Positions 22,067-31,900 of a stretch of DNA of 33,610 nt are shown one piece after another. The notes beneath the pieces were generated by a model that was not told the origin of the DNA, did not search any database, and worked only from the letters and a program-made list of their open reading frames with translations. The DNA is from Rhodobacteraceae bacterium UBA6141 (GTDB lineage Bacteria; Pseudomonadota; Alphaproteobacteria; Rhodobacterales; Rhodobacteraceae), in the NCBI GenBank assembly GCA_002423245.1, contig DIVD01000021.1, positions 32,673 to 66,282 of the forward strand, written 5' to 3'. Positions within the stretch are counted from its first letter, which is position 1. The number at the start of each line of letters is the position of its first letter. Made by a program: the position numbers and the translations under genes.

Positions 22067-23725
22067 ATGGCATTGAACCTGGCCTTCGGCCTCACACTCG
22101 TGACCACTTCCATCGGGTCGGCCCTTGCGTCGCTGATGCTCCTCTCCGCCCTTGCCCCGGGCCGCCGTCCGCCGCGAAAGCTGGCAGAGGTGGAGCCCGT
22201 GATGGAGGAGACGGTGTTCCTGTTCGACGATCAGGCCCTGATCGACGCGTCGGCCCCCGCCCGCGCCTTGATGGAGGCGACACCCCTGCGCGGCAGCGAC
22301 TGGGCCCGCCTCTGTGCCTTCCTCGGCCCGCGCTTCGAGCGGTTCGAGGCAGAGCTGGCCCGGCTTGCCGAATGCGGGCTGGTCGAACTGCAGGCGAAGG
22401 GCCCGGCGCCGCTGCGGCTGAAGGCAGAGATGATCTCGGGCCTCGCGCGGATCACCCTTTCGGACCCCGAGGCCGAGGGACAGGGCCGCATGGTCGATGC
22501 CCTGAGCCTGCGGGCGATGGAGGACGAGCTTGAGGGTCTGCGCGAGGCGGCAGACGCGGCGCCGGCGCTGGCATGGCGGCAGGACGCCCGCGGCGAGGTG
22601 ACGTGGGCGAACCGGGCCTATCTGCTGCAGTCGGGCGCGCTGACCGGGGACGCCGAAGATCCCTGCCTCTGGCCGCTGCCGCGGCTGTTCGACCTCGGCC
22701 CCGCATCCGCGGCGGCGCAGCCGGCACGGAGGATGCGGCTGGACGTGCCGGGCGAGGACAAGCCGCTGTGGTTCGACTGCCACAGCCTCGAGACCGCCGG
22801 CGGCACGATCAACTTCGCGCTGCCGGCCAACGCGACGGTGCGGGCCGAAACCGCCCTGCGCGAGTTCGTCCAGACCCTGACCAAGACCTTCGCGCATCTG
22901 CCGATCGGCCTTGCGATCTTTGACCGGCAGCGGCAACTGGCGCTGTTCAACCCGGCGCTGATCGACCTCACGACGCTGCCCGCCGAGTTCCTGTCGGGCC
23001 GCCCGACGCTGTTCTCGTTCCTCGACCGGCTGCGCGAGGCGCGGATGATCCCCGAACCCAAGGACTATCGCAGCTGGCGCCAGCAGATGACCGAGCTGGA
23101 AAAGGCCGCCTCCACCGGGCAGTATCACGACACATGGACGCTGCCCACGGGCCTCACCTATCAGGTCACCGGCCGTCCGCACCCCGATGGCGCCGTGGCG
23201 CTGCTGATCGAGGACATCTCGGCCGAGGTTTCGCTGACCCGCCGCTTCCGGTCGGATCTTGAAATGGGGCAGGCCGTGATCGACAGTCTGCCCGAGGCGA
23301 TCGCCGTGTTCTCGCCGGCGGGGGTGCTGGTGATGTCGAATGCCGCCTATGCGCGGATGTGGGGCACCGATCCCGCGACCACGCTGGGCGAGGTCGGCGC
23401 GACGGACTCGATGCGGCTGTGGCAGGGCGCCAGCCTGCCGAACCCGATCTGGACGGGCGCGCGCGACTTCATCTCGCAGATCGGCCCGCGCACCGACTGG
23501 ACGGGAGAGGCGGTCCTGACCAGCGGCCAGCGCATCAGTTGCCGGTTCCAGGCCATCGCGGGCGGGGCGACGCTTGCCGGGTTCCTGCCGCAAGAGGCGG
23601 ATCCCCCGCTCGCCCTGGCCGCGCGCCGCCCGCGGCGGCGCCGCGATGCGGGCGCCGCGGGCGAGCGCCACGGCGAAGATCCCGGCAACGAACCGCTGGC
23701 CGCCGCCGGACGCGCCGGAGCCTGA
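22067..23725 (+). CDS. Membrane-anchored PAS-domain protein without kinase domain (DivL-like)
   Basis: A 552-residue protein with one N-terminal transmembrane helix (about 5-28) and three PAS-like regions, at ~160-265 (WRQDARGEVTWANRAYLLQ), ~278-385 (LPIGLAIFDRQRQLALFNPAL) and ~400-505 (LPEAIAVFSPAGVLVMSNAAY). A short Arg/Ala-rich tail follows. No histidine- or tyrosine-containing dimerisation helix and no HATPase motifs follow the last PAS. Only 84 bases separate it from the next gene, so the kinase half is absent, not frameshifted. From memory, alphaproteobacteria carry the cell-cycle pseudokinase DivL directly in front of the tsaE-amgK-murU-addBA-trxA block. By position and domain order this looks like a DivL derivative reduced to its sensor/scaffold half. 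The DivL link is inference; a role as a generic PAS sensor is the alternative. Confidence 0.8.
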   Translation: MALNLAFGLTLVTTSIGSALASLMLLSALAPGRRPPRKLAEVEPVMEETVFLFDDQALIDASAPARALMEATPLRGSDWARLCAFLGPRFERFEAELARLAECGLVELQAKGPAPLRLKAEMISGLARITLSDPEAEGQGRMVDALSLRAMEDELEGLREAADAAPALAWRQDARGEVTWANRAYLLQSGALTGDAEDPCLWPLPRLFDLGPASAAAQPARRMRLDVPGEDKPLWFDCHSLETAGGTINFALPANATVRAETALREFVQTLTKTFAHLPIGLAIFDRQRQLALFNPALIDLTTLPAEFLSGRPTLFSFLDRLREARMIPEPKDYRSWRQQMTELEKAASTGQYHDTWTLPTGLTYQVTGRPHPDGAVALLIEDISAEVSLTRRFRSDLEMGQAVIDSLPEAIAVFSPAGVLVMSNAAYARMWGTDPATTLGEVGATDSMRLWQGASLPNPIWTGARDFISQIGPRTDWTGEAVLTSGQRISCRFQAIAGGATLAGFLPQEADPPLALAARRPRRRRDAGAAGERHGEDPGNEPLAAAGRAGA

Positions 23726-23809
23726 CAGGCGGACGCGGCCGCCCGTGCGGCCATGGCTGCCGAACCTGCGCGCTTGCGGCTGCGGCGGGGGCGGATAAAA
23801 GTCGGGCGC

Positions 23810-25345
23810 ATGACCGATACCCAGCCTCCTCGCGCCCTCCCGACCCCCATGACCGCGCGGCTGCGCCTGCCGGATGCCGAGGCGACGGCGGCGCTGGCCC
23901 GGCGGCTGGCCCCGCAGCTTCGCGCCGGTGACGTGCTGCTGCTGCAAGGCCCGATCGGCGCCGGTAAGACCCATTTCGCGCGGGCGCTGATCCAGTCGCT
24001 GCTGGCCGCCGAGGGCCGGGCCGAGGACGTGCCCTCGCCGACCTTCACGCTGGTGCAGACCTATGCGACCAGAACGCTCGAGATCTGGCATGCCGACCTC
24101 TACCGCCTGACCTCCGCCGCCGAGGCCGAAGACCTGGGGCTGGAGGATGCCTTCGCCGAGGCGCTGTGCCTGATCGAATGGCCCGACCGGCTGGGCAGCC
24201 TCGCCCCCGCCGACGCGCTGACGCTGAGCTTCGCGCCCGAACCGGGCGGCGATGGCCGGCTGCTGACGGCACGGGCGGGCGATCCCCGCTGGCGGGCGAT
24301 CCTGACCGCCCTGGCCGAGGCACCGCCAGCGGGCGCGCCCCGCGATGCCGCGCGCTTCATCGCCGCCGCAGGCTGGGGCGACGCGGCGCGCAGCCGGCTG
24401 GCGGGCGACGCCTCGAGCCGCAAGTATGACCGGCTGATCCGCGCGGATGGCAGCAGCGCCGTGCTGATGGATGCCGACCCCGCGACGGGCGAGGACGTGG
24501 CGCCGTTTCTGGCCATCGGCCGCGCGCTGCACCTGCGCGGCCTGACGGCCCCCGCCGTGCTGGCAGAGGATCGGGCGCAGGGGTTCCTGCTGCTGGAGGA
24601 TCTGAGCGATGATCTCTTTGCGCGGGTTCTGGCGCGCGACCCCGCGCAGGAGCCCACGCTCTACGCCGCCGCAACCGATGTGCTGACGCATCTGCACGGC
24701 GCGCCGCTGCCCACGGGCTTGCGCGCCTATGATGCGGGGACGATGGGCAGGATGGCCGCGCTGGCGATCGACTGGTATCTGCCCGGCGCGAGCGGAAGCC
24801 GGGCGGACGCCTCCGCCCTCGCCGCACTGGTCGGCGCGCTGCGCGACCGGCTCGCGCCCGGCGATCCGGTGATGGTGCTGCGCGACTACCATGCCGAGAA
24901 CCTGCTCTGGCTGCCCGCTCGCAGCGGCGTTGCCCGCGTCGGGCTGCTGGATTTTCAGGACGCGATGGCCGGTCCGCGCGCCTATGACCTCGTGTCTATG
25001 CTGCAAGACGCCCGCCGCGACGTCCCCGAGCCCATCGAGGCCGCGATGGTCGCCCGCTACACTACGCGGAACCGGCTGGACCAGAGCCGCTTTTCGGCGG
25101 AATACGCGCTGTGCGGCGCGCAGCGGAACCTGCGGATCCTGGGCGTGTTCGCGCGCCTGTCCATGCATTACGGCAAGCCGCATTACGTGGACCTGATCCC
25201 CCGCGTCTGGGGCCTGTTGCACCGCGATCTGGCCCATCCGGCGCTGGCCGAACTGCAGGCCGCCGTCGCCGCCACCCTGCCCGCGCCCGATGCCGCCGGC
25301 CTGCAAAGGATCAAGGACCAATGCGGACTGCACCCGCTGCGTTGA
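23810..25345 (+). CDS. TsaE-AmgK fusion: tRNA threonylcarbamoylation ATPase joined to sugar kinase
   Basis: Bifunctional 511-residue protein. Residues ~15-155 are TsaE, the ATPase needed for threonylcarbamoyl-A37 in tRNA: P-loop GPIGAGKT (47-54), PSPTFTLVQTY, WHADLYRL and LIEWPDRLG. Residues ~175-511 are an aminoglycoside-phosphotransferase-fold kinase of the AmgK type: SSRKYDRLI, FLLLEDLSDD, catalytic loop LRDYHAENLLWL, metal-binding LLDFQDAMAGPRAYDL. AmgK phosphorylates N-acetylmuramic acid/N-acetylglucosamine at C1 in cell-wall recycling, and the next gene encodes its partner MurU. The stop overlaps the murU start (TGATG). ATG 23849 is an alternative start. Such fusions are known in this order, so it is not a sequencing artefact. 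Confidence 0.92.
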   Translation: MTDTQPPRALPTPMTARLRLPDAEATAALARRLAPQLRAGDVLLLQGPIGAGKTHFARALIQSLLAAEGRAEDVPSPTFTLVQTYATRTLEIWHADLYRLTSAAEAEDLGLEDAFAEALCLIEWPDRLGSLAPADALTLSFAPEPGGDGRLLTARAGDPRWRAILTALAEAPPAGAPRDAARFIAAAGWGDAARSRLAGDASSRKYDRLIRADGSSAVLMDADPATGEDVAPFLAIGRALHLRGLTAPAVLAEDRAQGFLLLEDLSDDLFARVLARDPAQEPTLYAAATDVLTHLHGAPLPTGLRAYDAGTMGRMAALAIDWYLPGASGSRADASALAALVGALRDRLAPGDPVMVLRDYHAENLLWLPARSGVARVGLLDFQDAMAGPRAYDLVSMLQDARRDVPEPIEAAMVARYTTRNRLDQSRFSAEYALCGAQRNLRILGVFARLSMHYGKPHYVDLIPRVWGLLHRDLAHPALAELQAAVAATLPAPDAAGLQRIKDQCGLHPLR

Positions 25346-26040
25346 TGCGCCCCGAGGCGGTGCTTGTCTATGCCGCCGGGTTCGGCACCCGGATGGGCGC
25401 GCTGACCGCCGACCGGCCGAAGCCGCTGATCGAGGTGGCGGGGCGCGCGCTGATCGACCATGCGCTTGCGCTGGTGCCGCCGGGGATGCGGGTGGTGGTG
25501 AACACGCATTACCGCGCCGGGCAGATCGCCGCCCATCTCGCCGGGCGGGGGCTGCTGCTCTCGCATGAGCCGGAGCTGCTGGACACCGGCGGGGGCCTGC
25601 GCGCGGCGCTGCCGCTGCTGGACGCGGACCCCGTCCATACGCTGAACAGCGATGCGGTCTGGACCGGCCCCAACCCGCTGACAGCGCTGGCAGACGCCTG
25701 GGACGCGGGGCGGATGGACGCGCTGCTGCTGGTGCTGCCGGCGGCGCGCGCCACGGGCCATGCCGGCCCCGGCGATTTCGCGATGGCGGCGGATGGCGGC
25801 CTGTCCCGCGGGCCGGGCATCGTGCCGGCGGTGGTGCATAGCGGCGCGCAGATCATCTCGCCCCGTCTGCTGGCGGCGGTGCCGGACCGCGTCTTCTCCA
25901 GCAACCGGCTGTGGGATGCGGCGATGGCGCGCGGGCGGCTGTTCGGCGTGATCCATCCCGGCGGCTGGTGCGATGTCGGCCAGCCCGGCTCGATCCCGCT
26001 GGCCGAGGCGATGCTGGCAGAGGCGGGCGGCAATGTTTGA
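25345..26040 (+). CDS. murU: Sugar-1-phosphate nucleotidyltransferase, MurU-like
   Basis: A 231-residue nucleotidyltransferase, probably N-acetylmuramate-alpha-1-phosphate uridylyltransferase, making UDP-MurNAc and so bypassing early de novo peptidoglycan precursor steps. The signature nucleotide-binding loop YAAGFGTRMGALTADRPKPL opens the protein. LNSDAVW holds the metal-binding Asp and GGWCDVGQPGSI closes the active site. The start ATG (25345) shares its A with the upstream TGA; an in-frame ATG eight codons earlier (25321) is less likely. Pairing with AmgK just upstream is the usual arrangement and supports MurU over other sugar nucleotidyltransferases. Its stop overlaps the addB start by eight bases. 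Confidence 0.9.
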   Translation: MRPEAVLVYAAGFGTRMGALTADRPKPLIEVAGRALIDHALALVPPGMRVVVNTHYRAGQIAAHLAGRGLLLSHEPELLDTGGGLRAALPLLDADPVHTLNSDAVWTGPNPLTALADAWDAGRMDALLLVLPAARATGHAGPGDFAMAADGGLSRGPGIVPAVVHSGAQIISPRLLAAVPDRVFSSNRLWDAAMARGRLFGVIHPGGWCDVGQPGSIPLAEAMLAEAGGNV

Positions 26041-28990
26041 CCCCGCCCCCGCCCCGCGGCTGTTCGCGCTGCCCTGCGGCGCCGATTTCCCGGCCGCGCT
26101 GGTGGACGGGATGATCGCGCGGATGGCGGGTCAGCCGCCCGAGGCGATGGCGCGGGTGACGCTCTACCTCAACACCCACCGGATGCTGCGCCGCGTGCGC
26201 GAGGTGTTCGGCACGCGCGGCGCCCGGCTGCTGCCACGGCTGCGGTTGGTGACGGACCTTGGGCGCGACCCGCTGGCGGGTCTGCCGCCCGCGATCCCGC
26301 CGCTGCGCCGGCGGCTGGAACTGGCGCAACTGGTCGCCGGCCTGGTCGCGCGGCAACCCGATTTCGCGCCCGGCACCGCCACCTATGACCTCGCCGACAG
26401 CCTTGCCGCGCTGATGGACGAGATGCAGGGCGAGGGCGTGGATCCCGCCGCGCTGGAACGGCTCGACATCGCCGACCACGCCGCCCATTGGCAGCGCGCG
26501 CTCGCCTTCATCCGCATAGTCGCGCGCTATTTCGACGGGTCCGAGGCCCCTGACCCCGAGGCGCGCCAGCGCAAGGTGGCCGAGGCGCTGGTGCGGGCCT
26601 GGGCCGAGGCGCCGCCCGCCGGCCCGGTGATCGCGGCAGGCTCGACCGGCTCGCGCGGGGCGACGGCGCTCTTTCTTCAGGCGGTGGCGCGGCTGCCGCA
26701 GGGCGCGGTGGTGCTGCCGGGCTTCGACTTCCATCTGCCGGATGCGGTGCGGACCGGCCTCGATGCCGGCACGTTCCCCGCCGAGGACCATCCGCAATAC
26801 CGCTTCCGGGCGCTGACCCGCGCCCTGGGCCTGACCCCGCGCGATGTGGCGCGGTGGACGGATGCGCCCGCCCCCAACGCGGCGCGCAACCGGCTGGTCT
26901 CGCTGGCGCTGAGGCCCGCGCCGGTCACCGACCAGTGGCTGACCGAAGGCGCGCGGCTGGATGATCTTGCGCAGGCGACGGAGCGGCTGACGCTGATCGA
27001 GGCGCCCGACCCGCGCAGCGAGGCGCTGGCGATCGCCCTGCGGCTGCGCAAGGCCGCACAGGACGGCATCCGCGCCGCGCTGGTCACGCCCGACCGGATG
27101 CTCACGCGGCGGGTCGCGGCGGCGCTGGACCGCTGGGGCATCGTGCCCGACGATTCCGCGGGCCAGCCGCTGCTGCTGTCGCCGCCGGGCCGGTTTCTGC
27201 GCCATGTGGCGGGGCTGGCCGGGCAGAAGCTGACGGTCGAGGCGCTGCTGACGCTGCTCAAACATCCACTCTGCGCCTCGGGCGGCGACAGGCGCGGCCC
27301 CCACCTGCGCTTCACGCGCGAGCTGGAGCTGCACCTGCGCCGCCACGGGCCGGCCTTTCCGGGCGCGGCGGATCTGGCGGCATGGGCCGCGAGGGGCGCG
27401 CCGGACGGCCGCGCCGACTGGGCGGCCTGGCTGGGCAAGACGCTGGACGGGGCAGAGGCGCTGACGGCAGAGCGCCCGCTTCTGGCCTGCACGGAGACGC
27501 TTCTGGCGCGGGCAGAGGCGCTGGTCGCCGGGCCGGGCGGCAGCGCCGCACCCCTCTGGGCCGAGGCGGCGGGGCGCGAGGCGGCGCGGATCATGGCCGA
27601 ATTGCTCCGCGAGGCGCCGAATGGCGGCAGCTTCGCCCCGCATGACTTCGCCGACCTCGTGGCAACACTTCTGCAGGCCGGATCGGTCCGTAGCCCGCAC
27701 GCGCCGCACCCGCTCATCGCGATCTGGGGCACGCTGGAGGCGCGGGTGCAGGGGGCCGACCTCGTGATCCTCGGCGGGCTGACCGATGGCGTCTGGCCGG
27801 AACTGCCGCCGCCCGATCCCTGGCTGTCGCGCAAGATGCGGGCCGAGGCGGGGCTGCTGCTGCCCGAACGCCGCGTGGGGCTGGCCGCGCACGACTTCCA
27901 GCAGGCCATCGCCGCGTCCGAGGTGGTGCTGAGCCGCGCCCTGCGCGACGCCGAGGCGGAAACCGTGCCCTCGCGCTGGCTGAACCGGCTGACCAACCTG
28001 CTGAACGGGCTGGCGGCGCAGGGCGGGCCAGAGGCGCTGGCGGCGATGCAGGCGCGCGGGGCGGCGCTGGTCGCGGATGCGCTGCGGCTGGAGGCGCCGG
28101 AGGCGCCCGCACCGCGCGCCAGCCGCCCTTCGCCGCGCCCGCCGCTGGCGCATCGGCCAGGGGAGCTTGCGGTGACCGGCATCCGCACCCTGATCCGCGA
28201 TCCCTATGCCATCTACGCGCGCCATATCCTGCGCCTGCGCCCGCTGGACCCGATCGGCGCCGCCCCCGATGCGCGGCTGCGCGGGCAGGCGCTGCACCTG
28301 ATCGTGGAGCGGTTCATCCGCGAGCGCCGGCCGGGCGAGACCCCGGAAGACGCGCGCACCCGCCTGCTGGCCGTCGCCGATGCGGTTCTGGCCGAGGAGA
28401 TTCCCTGGCCAAGCGCGCAGCGGCTCTGGCGCGCCCGGCTGGCGCGGGTCGCGCCGCGGTTCCTGGCTGCCGAGGCGGGGCGCGCGGCGCGCGGCACGCC
28501 GGTGCTGATCGAGAAAACGGGCTCGGTTGCGCTGCAAACGCTGAACTTCACGCTCACCGCCCGCCCCGACCGGATCGACCTGCTGGAGGATGGCCGGGTG
28601 CATATCTACGACTACAAGACCGGCGAGCCGCCGAGCCTGAAGGCGCAGGAGCACTTTGAAAAGCAGCTTCTGCTTGAGGCGGCGATGGCCGAGCGCGGCG
28701 CCTTCGAGGCGCTTGGCCCGCGCGAGGTGGAGGCGGTGACCTATATCGGCCTTGGCACCGGGGCAAGGCTGGTCACCAACCCGCTGGAGGATGGCATCGT
28801 CGGCAGGACATGGTCGGGGCTGCACCGGCTGATCGGCAGCTATCTGCTCGAAGGGCGCGGCTACACCGCCCGCCGCGCGATGTTCGAGACCCGCGATGTC
28901 AGCGACTACGACCACCTGTCACGTTATGGCGAGTGGGAGCTGAGCGAGCCCGCCCCGCCGCTGCGCGTCGGCCCGGAGGATGCGCCATGA
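26033..28990 (+). CDS. addB: Double-strand break repair protein AddB (alphaproteobacterial type)
   Basis: A 985-residue subunit of the AddAB helicase-nuclease, which resects double-strand breaks for RecA. The C-terminal RecB-type nuclease domain is intact: RGQALHLIVERF (His), ARPDRIDLLEDG and IYDYKTGEPP (Asp and Lys), then LLLEAAMAE. The N-terminal region (FALPCGADFPAALVDGMIARM) does not show a Walker A motif. The only cysteines I see are in PCGAD, LCASG and LACTE, so the four-Cys iron-sulfur cluster of Bacillus AddB is missing. The start overlaps the murU stop by eight bases and the stop overlaps the addA start (ATGA). The frame remains open upstream inside murU, but 26033 fits the coupled layout. 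Confidence 0.93.
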   Translation: MFDPAPAPRLFALPCGADFPAALVDGMIARMAGQPPEAMARVTLYLNTHRMLRRVREVFGTRGARLLPRLRLVTDLGRDPLAGLPPAIPPLRRRLELAQLVAGLVARQPDFAPGTATYDLADSLAALMDEMQGEGVDPAALERLDIADHAAHWQRALAFIRIVARYFDGSEAPDPEARQRKVAEALVRAWAEAPPAGPVIAAGSTGSRGATALFLQAVARLPQGAVVLPGFDFHLPDAVRTGLDAGTFPAEDHPQYRFRALTRALGLTPRDVARWTDAPAPNAARNRLVSLALRPAPVTDQWLTEGARLDDLAQATERLTLIEAPDPRSEALAIALRLRKAAQDGIRAALVTPDRMLTRRVAAALDRWGIVPDDSAGQPLLLSPPGRFLRHVAGLAGQKLTVEALLTLLKHPLCASGGDRRGPHLRFTRELELHLRRHGPAFPGAADLAAWAARGAPDGRADWAAWLGKTLDGAEALTAERPLLACTETLLARAEALVAGPGGSAAPLWAEAAGREAARIMAELLREAPNGGSFAPHDFADLVATLLQAGSVRSPHAPHPLIAIWGTLEARVQGADLVILGGLTDGVWPELPPPDPWLSRKMRAEAGLLLPERRVGLAAHDFQQAIAASEVVLSRALRDAEAETVPSRWLNRLTNLLNGLAAQGGPEALAAMQARGAALVADALRLEAPEAPAPRASRPSPRPPLAHRPGELAVTGIRTLIRDPYAIYARHILRLRPLDPIGAAPDARLRGQALHLIVERFIRERRPGETPEDARTRLLAVADAVLAEEIPWPSAQRLWRARLARVAPRFLAAEAGRAARGTPVLIEKTGSVALQTLNFTLTARPDRIDLLEDGRVHIYDYKTGEPPSLKAQEHFEKQLLLEAAMAERGAFEALGPREVEAVTYIGLGTGARLVTNPLEDGIVGRTWSGLHRLIGSYLLEGRGYTARRAMFETRDVSDYDHLSRYGEWELSEPAPPLRVGPEDAP

Positions 28991-31900
28991 CCCGCAACGC
29001 CGCCAGCGCGCGGCAGGTTCTGGCGGCAGAGCCTGGCGCCTCGACCTGGCTGTCGGCCAATGCCGGGTCGGGCAAGACCCGCGTGCTGACCGACCGGGTG
29101 GCGCGGCTGCTTCTGGGCGGGACAGAGCCGCAGCACATCCTGTGCCTGACCTATACGAAGGCGGCCGCCTCCGAGATGCAGAACCGCCTGTTCCGCCGTC
29201 TGGGCGAATGGGCGATGCTGGAGGAGGGGCGCCTGCGCGCGGCGCTGGCCGAGCTTGGCATCGACGGGCCGGTGGGCGCCGAGACGCTGGCCGAGGCGCG
29301 GCGGCTCTTTGCCCGCGCGATCGAGACGCCGGGCGGGCTGCGGATCCAGACGATCCACTCGTTCTGCGCGGGTCTGTTGCGGCGCTTTCCGCTGGAGGCG
29401 GGCGTGTCGCCGGATTTCACCGAAATCGACGACCGCGCCGCGGAACTGATGCGCGCCGAGATCGTCGAGGAGCTGGCAGGCGGGGGTGACATCGGCGCCG
29501 TGGACGCGCTGGCGGGGCTGGTCGCGGGCGATGATCTGGCGCCGGTTCTGGCCGATCTGTGCCGGAACGGTGACGCTTTCGCCCGTCCGCTGACCCCCGC
29601 CGAGGCGCTGGCGCTGTTCGGCCTGCCGCCCGACTGGGACCGCGCCGCGCTGATGGCCGAAGTGCTGGCGGGCGGCGAGGCGGACTTGCTGGCGGCGCTG
29701 ATCCCGCTGCTGGCCGGCAGCGGTGCGAATGACCGCAGGGCGGCCGAGCGGCTGGCGGCGATCGACCTTGCGGATGTCGAGTGCCTTGCCGCGCTGGAAG
29801 AGGTGCTGCTGACCGGCAAGGCCGCGAAGCATCCGTTCACCGCCAAGCTCGGCGCCTTCCCGACCAGGGATCTGCGGCTGGGCCCCTGCGCGCCCCTGAT
29901 GCCGCGGGTTGATGCGCTGATGCAGCGGGTCGAGGCGGCGCGGCCCCGGCGCATCGCACTGGCGGCTGCCGAGCGCGCGGCGGCGCTGCACCGGTTCGCG
30001 GCCGCCTTCCTGCCGCGCTATCACGCGCGCAAGGCGGCGCGCGGCTGGCTGGATTTCGACGACCTGATCGCCCGCGCCGGGCATCTGCTGTCGGACCGGA
30101 GCGTGGCGCAATGGGTGCTGTTCCGGCTGGACGGCGGCATCGACCACATCCTTGTGGACGAGGCGCAAGACACCAGCCCCGGCCAGTGGGCGGTGATCGA
30201 GCGGCTGAGCGAGGAGTTCACCGCAGGCGAGGGCGCGCGCGAGGGCGGGCGCACGCTGTTCGTGGTCGGCGACAAGAAACAGTCGATCTACAGCTTCCAG
30301 GGCGCCGACCTCGGCGCCTTCGACCGGATGCGCGGCCAGTTCGCCAGCCGCTTCGAGGCCGCGGGCGCCGCGATGCGCGACCTGACGCTGGATTATTCCT
30401 TCCGCTCTGCCCCCGCCGTGCTGCGCATCGTGGACCTTGCCTTCGAGGGCCGCGAGCATCGCGGCATCGGCGGCGCGCCCCGGCATCTGGCCTTCAAGGC
30501 GGAGATGCCGGGCCGGGTGGACCTGTGGCCGCCGATCCCCAGGGCAGAGCGCGAGGAGCCGCCCGCCTGGGACGCGCCGGTGGACCAGTTGCCCCAGGCG
30601 CATCCCGCGGTGCAGCTTGCCCGGCGGATCGCGGGCTGGATCGCCGGGACCATCGCCGCGGGAACGCAGATCCCGGTTCCGGGCGGCGCAAGGCCGGTGC
30701 ATGAGGGCGATTTCCTGATCCTCGTGCAGCGCCGGTCAGAGCTTTTCGCCGAGATCATCGCGGCCTGCAAGGCGGCAGGGCTGGCGATTGCCGGAGCCGA
30801 CCGTCTGAAGCTGGGCGGCGAGCTTGCGGTGAAGGACATCCGCGCCGTGCTGGCCTTTCTGGCAACGCCCGAGGACGACCTGTCGCTGGCCGCCGCCCTG
30901 CGCTCGCCGCTGTTCGGCTGGACCGAGGCGCAGCTTTACGCGCTTGCGCAGCCCCGCAAGGGCTATCTGTGGGCAGAGCTTCGGGGCCGCGCGGATCACG
31001 CCGAAACCCGCACGATCCTGACCGACCTGCGGGATCTGGCGGATTTCCTGCGTCCCTACGAGTTGATCGAGCGGCTGCTGACCCGGCATGGCGGGCGCAA
31101 GCGGCTGGTTGCCCGGCTGGGGCCGGAGGCAGAGGATGGCATCGACGAATTGCTGACCCAGGCCCTTGCCTTCGAACGCAGCGCGGTGCCGAGCCTGACC
31201 GGCTTTCTGGTCTGGATGGAGGGCGGCGATGTCGAGGTGAAGCGCCGGCCCGAGGCGGCGGGGCGCGCGATCCGGGTGATGACGGTGCACGGCGCGAAGG
31301 GGCTGGAGGCGCCGGTGGTCATCCTGCCCGACACGATCCGCGGCGAGCGCAACAGCGGCGCGCAAATCCTGCGGCTGGAGGATGGCGTGCCGGTCTGGGG
31401 CGCGAATGCCGCCGACTCGCCCCCGGTGATGGCGGCCGCGCGCGAGGCGGCGAAGGCGCGCGAGGCGCAAGAGCGGGACCGTCTGCTCTATGTGGCGATG
31501 ACGCGGGCGGAAAGCTGGCTGGTGGTCTGCGGCGCGGGCGATCCGGGCAATGGCGGCGAGCAGTGGTGGAGCCTTGTCGCCGCGGCAATGGAAAAGGCGG
31601 GGGCGGAAGCGGTGCAGACGGGCTTCGGCCCGATCCGGCGCTTTGCCTCGGGCGAGTGGCCCGCGGATGCGCCGGGCAGGGCTGGCGCGCCGCAAGCGCC
31701 CGCCTTGCCGCTGCCGGACTGGGCCTTGCAGGCGGCGCCGCCCGCGGCGGGGCCGGAAAAGCCGCTGTCCCCTTCGGCTCTTGGCGGGCCGAAGGCGCTG
31801 TCCGGCGAGACGGCGGGGCTGGACGAGGACGCCGCCCTGCGCCGGGGCCGGCAGTTGCACCTGCTGCTGGAACATCTGCCGGACTGGCCGGCGGAGGCGC

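Noticed and set aside
21989..28915. Very long minus-strand open frames (about 1114 and 1020 codons) opposite the PAS, tsaE-amgK and addB genes
   Set aside because: They mirror codon bias of the plus-strand genes, contain Gln/Arg/Gly-rich nonsense and no recognisable domain.
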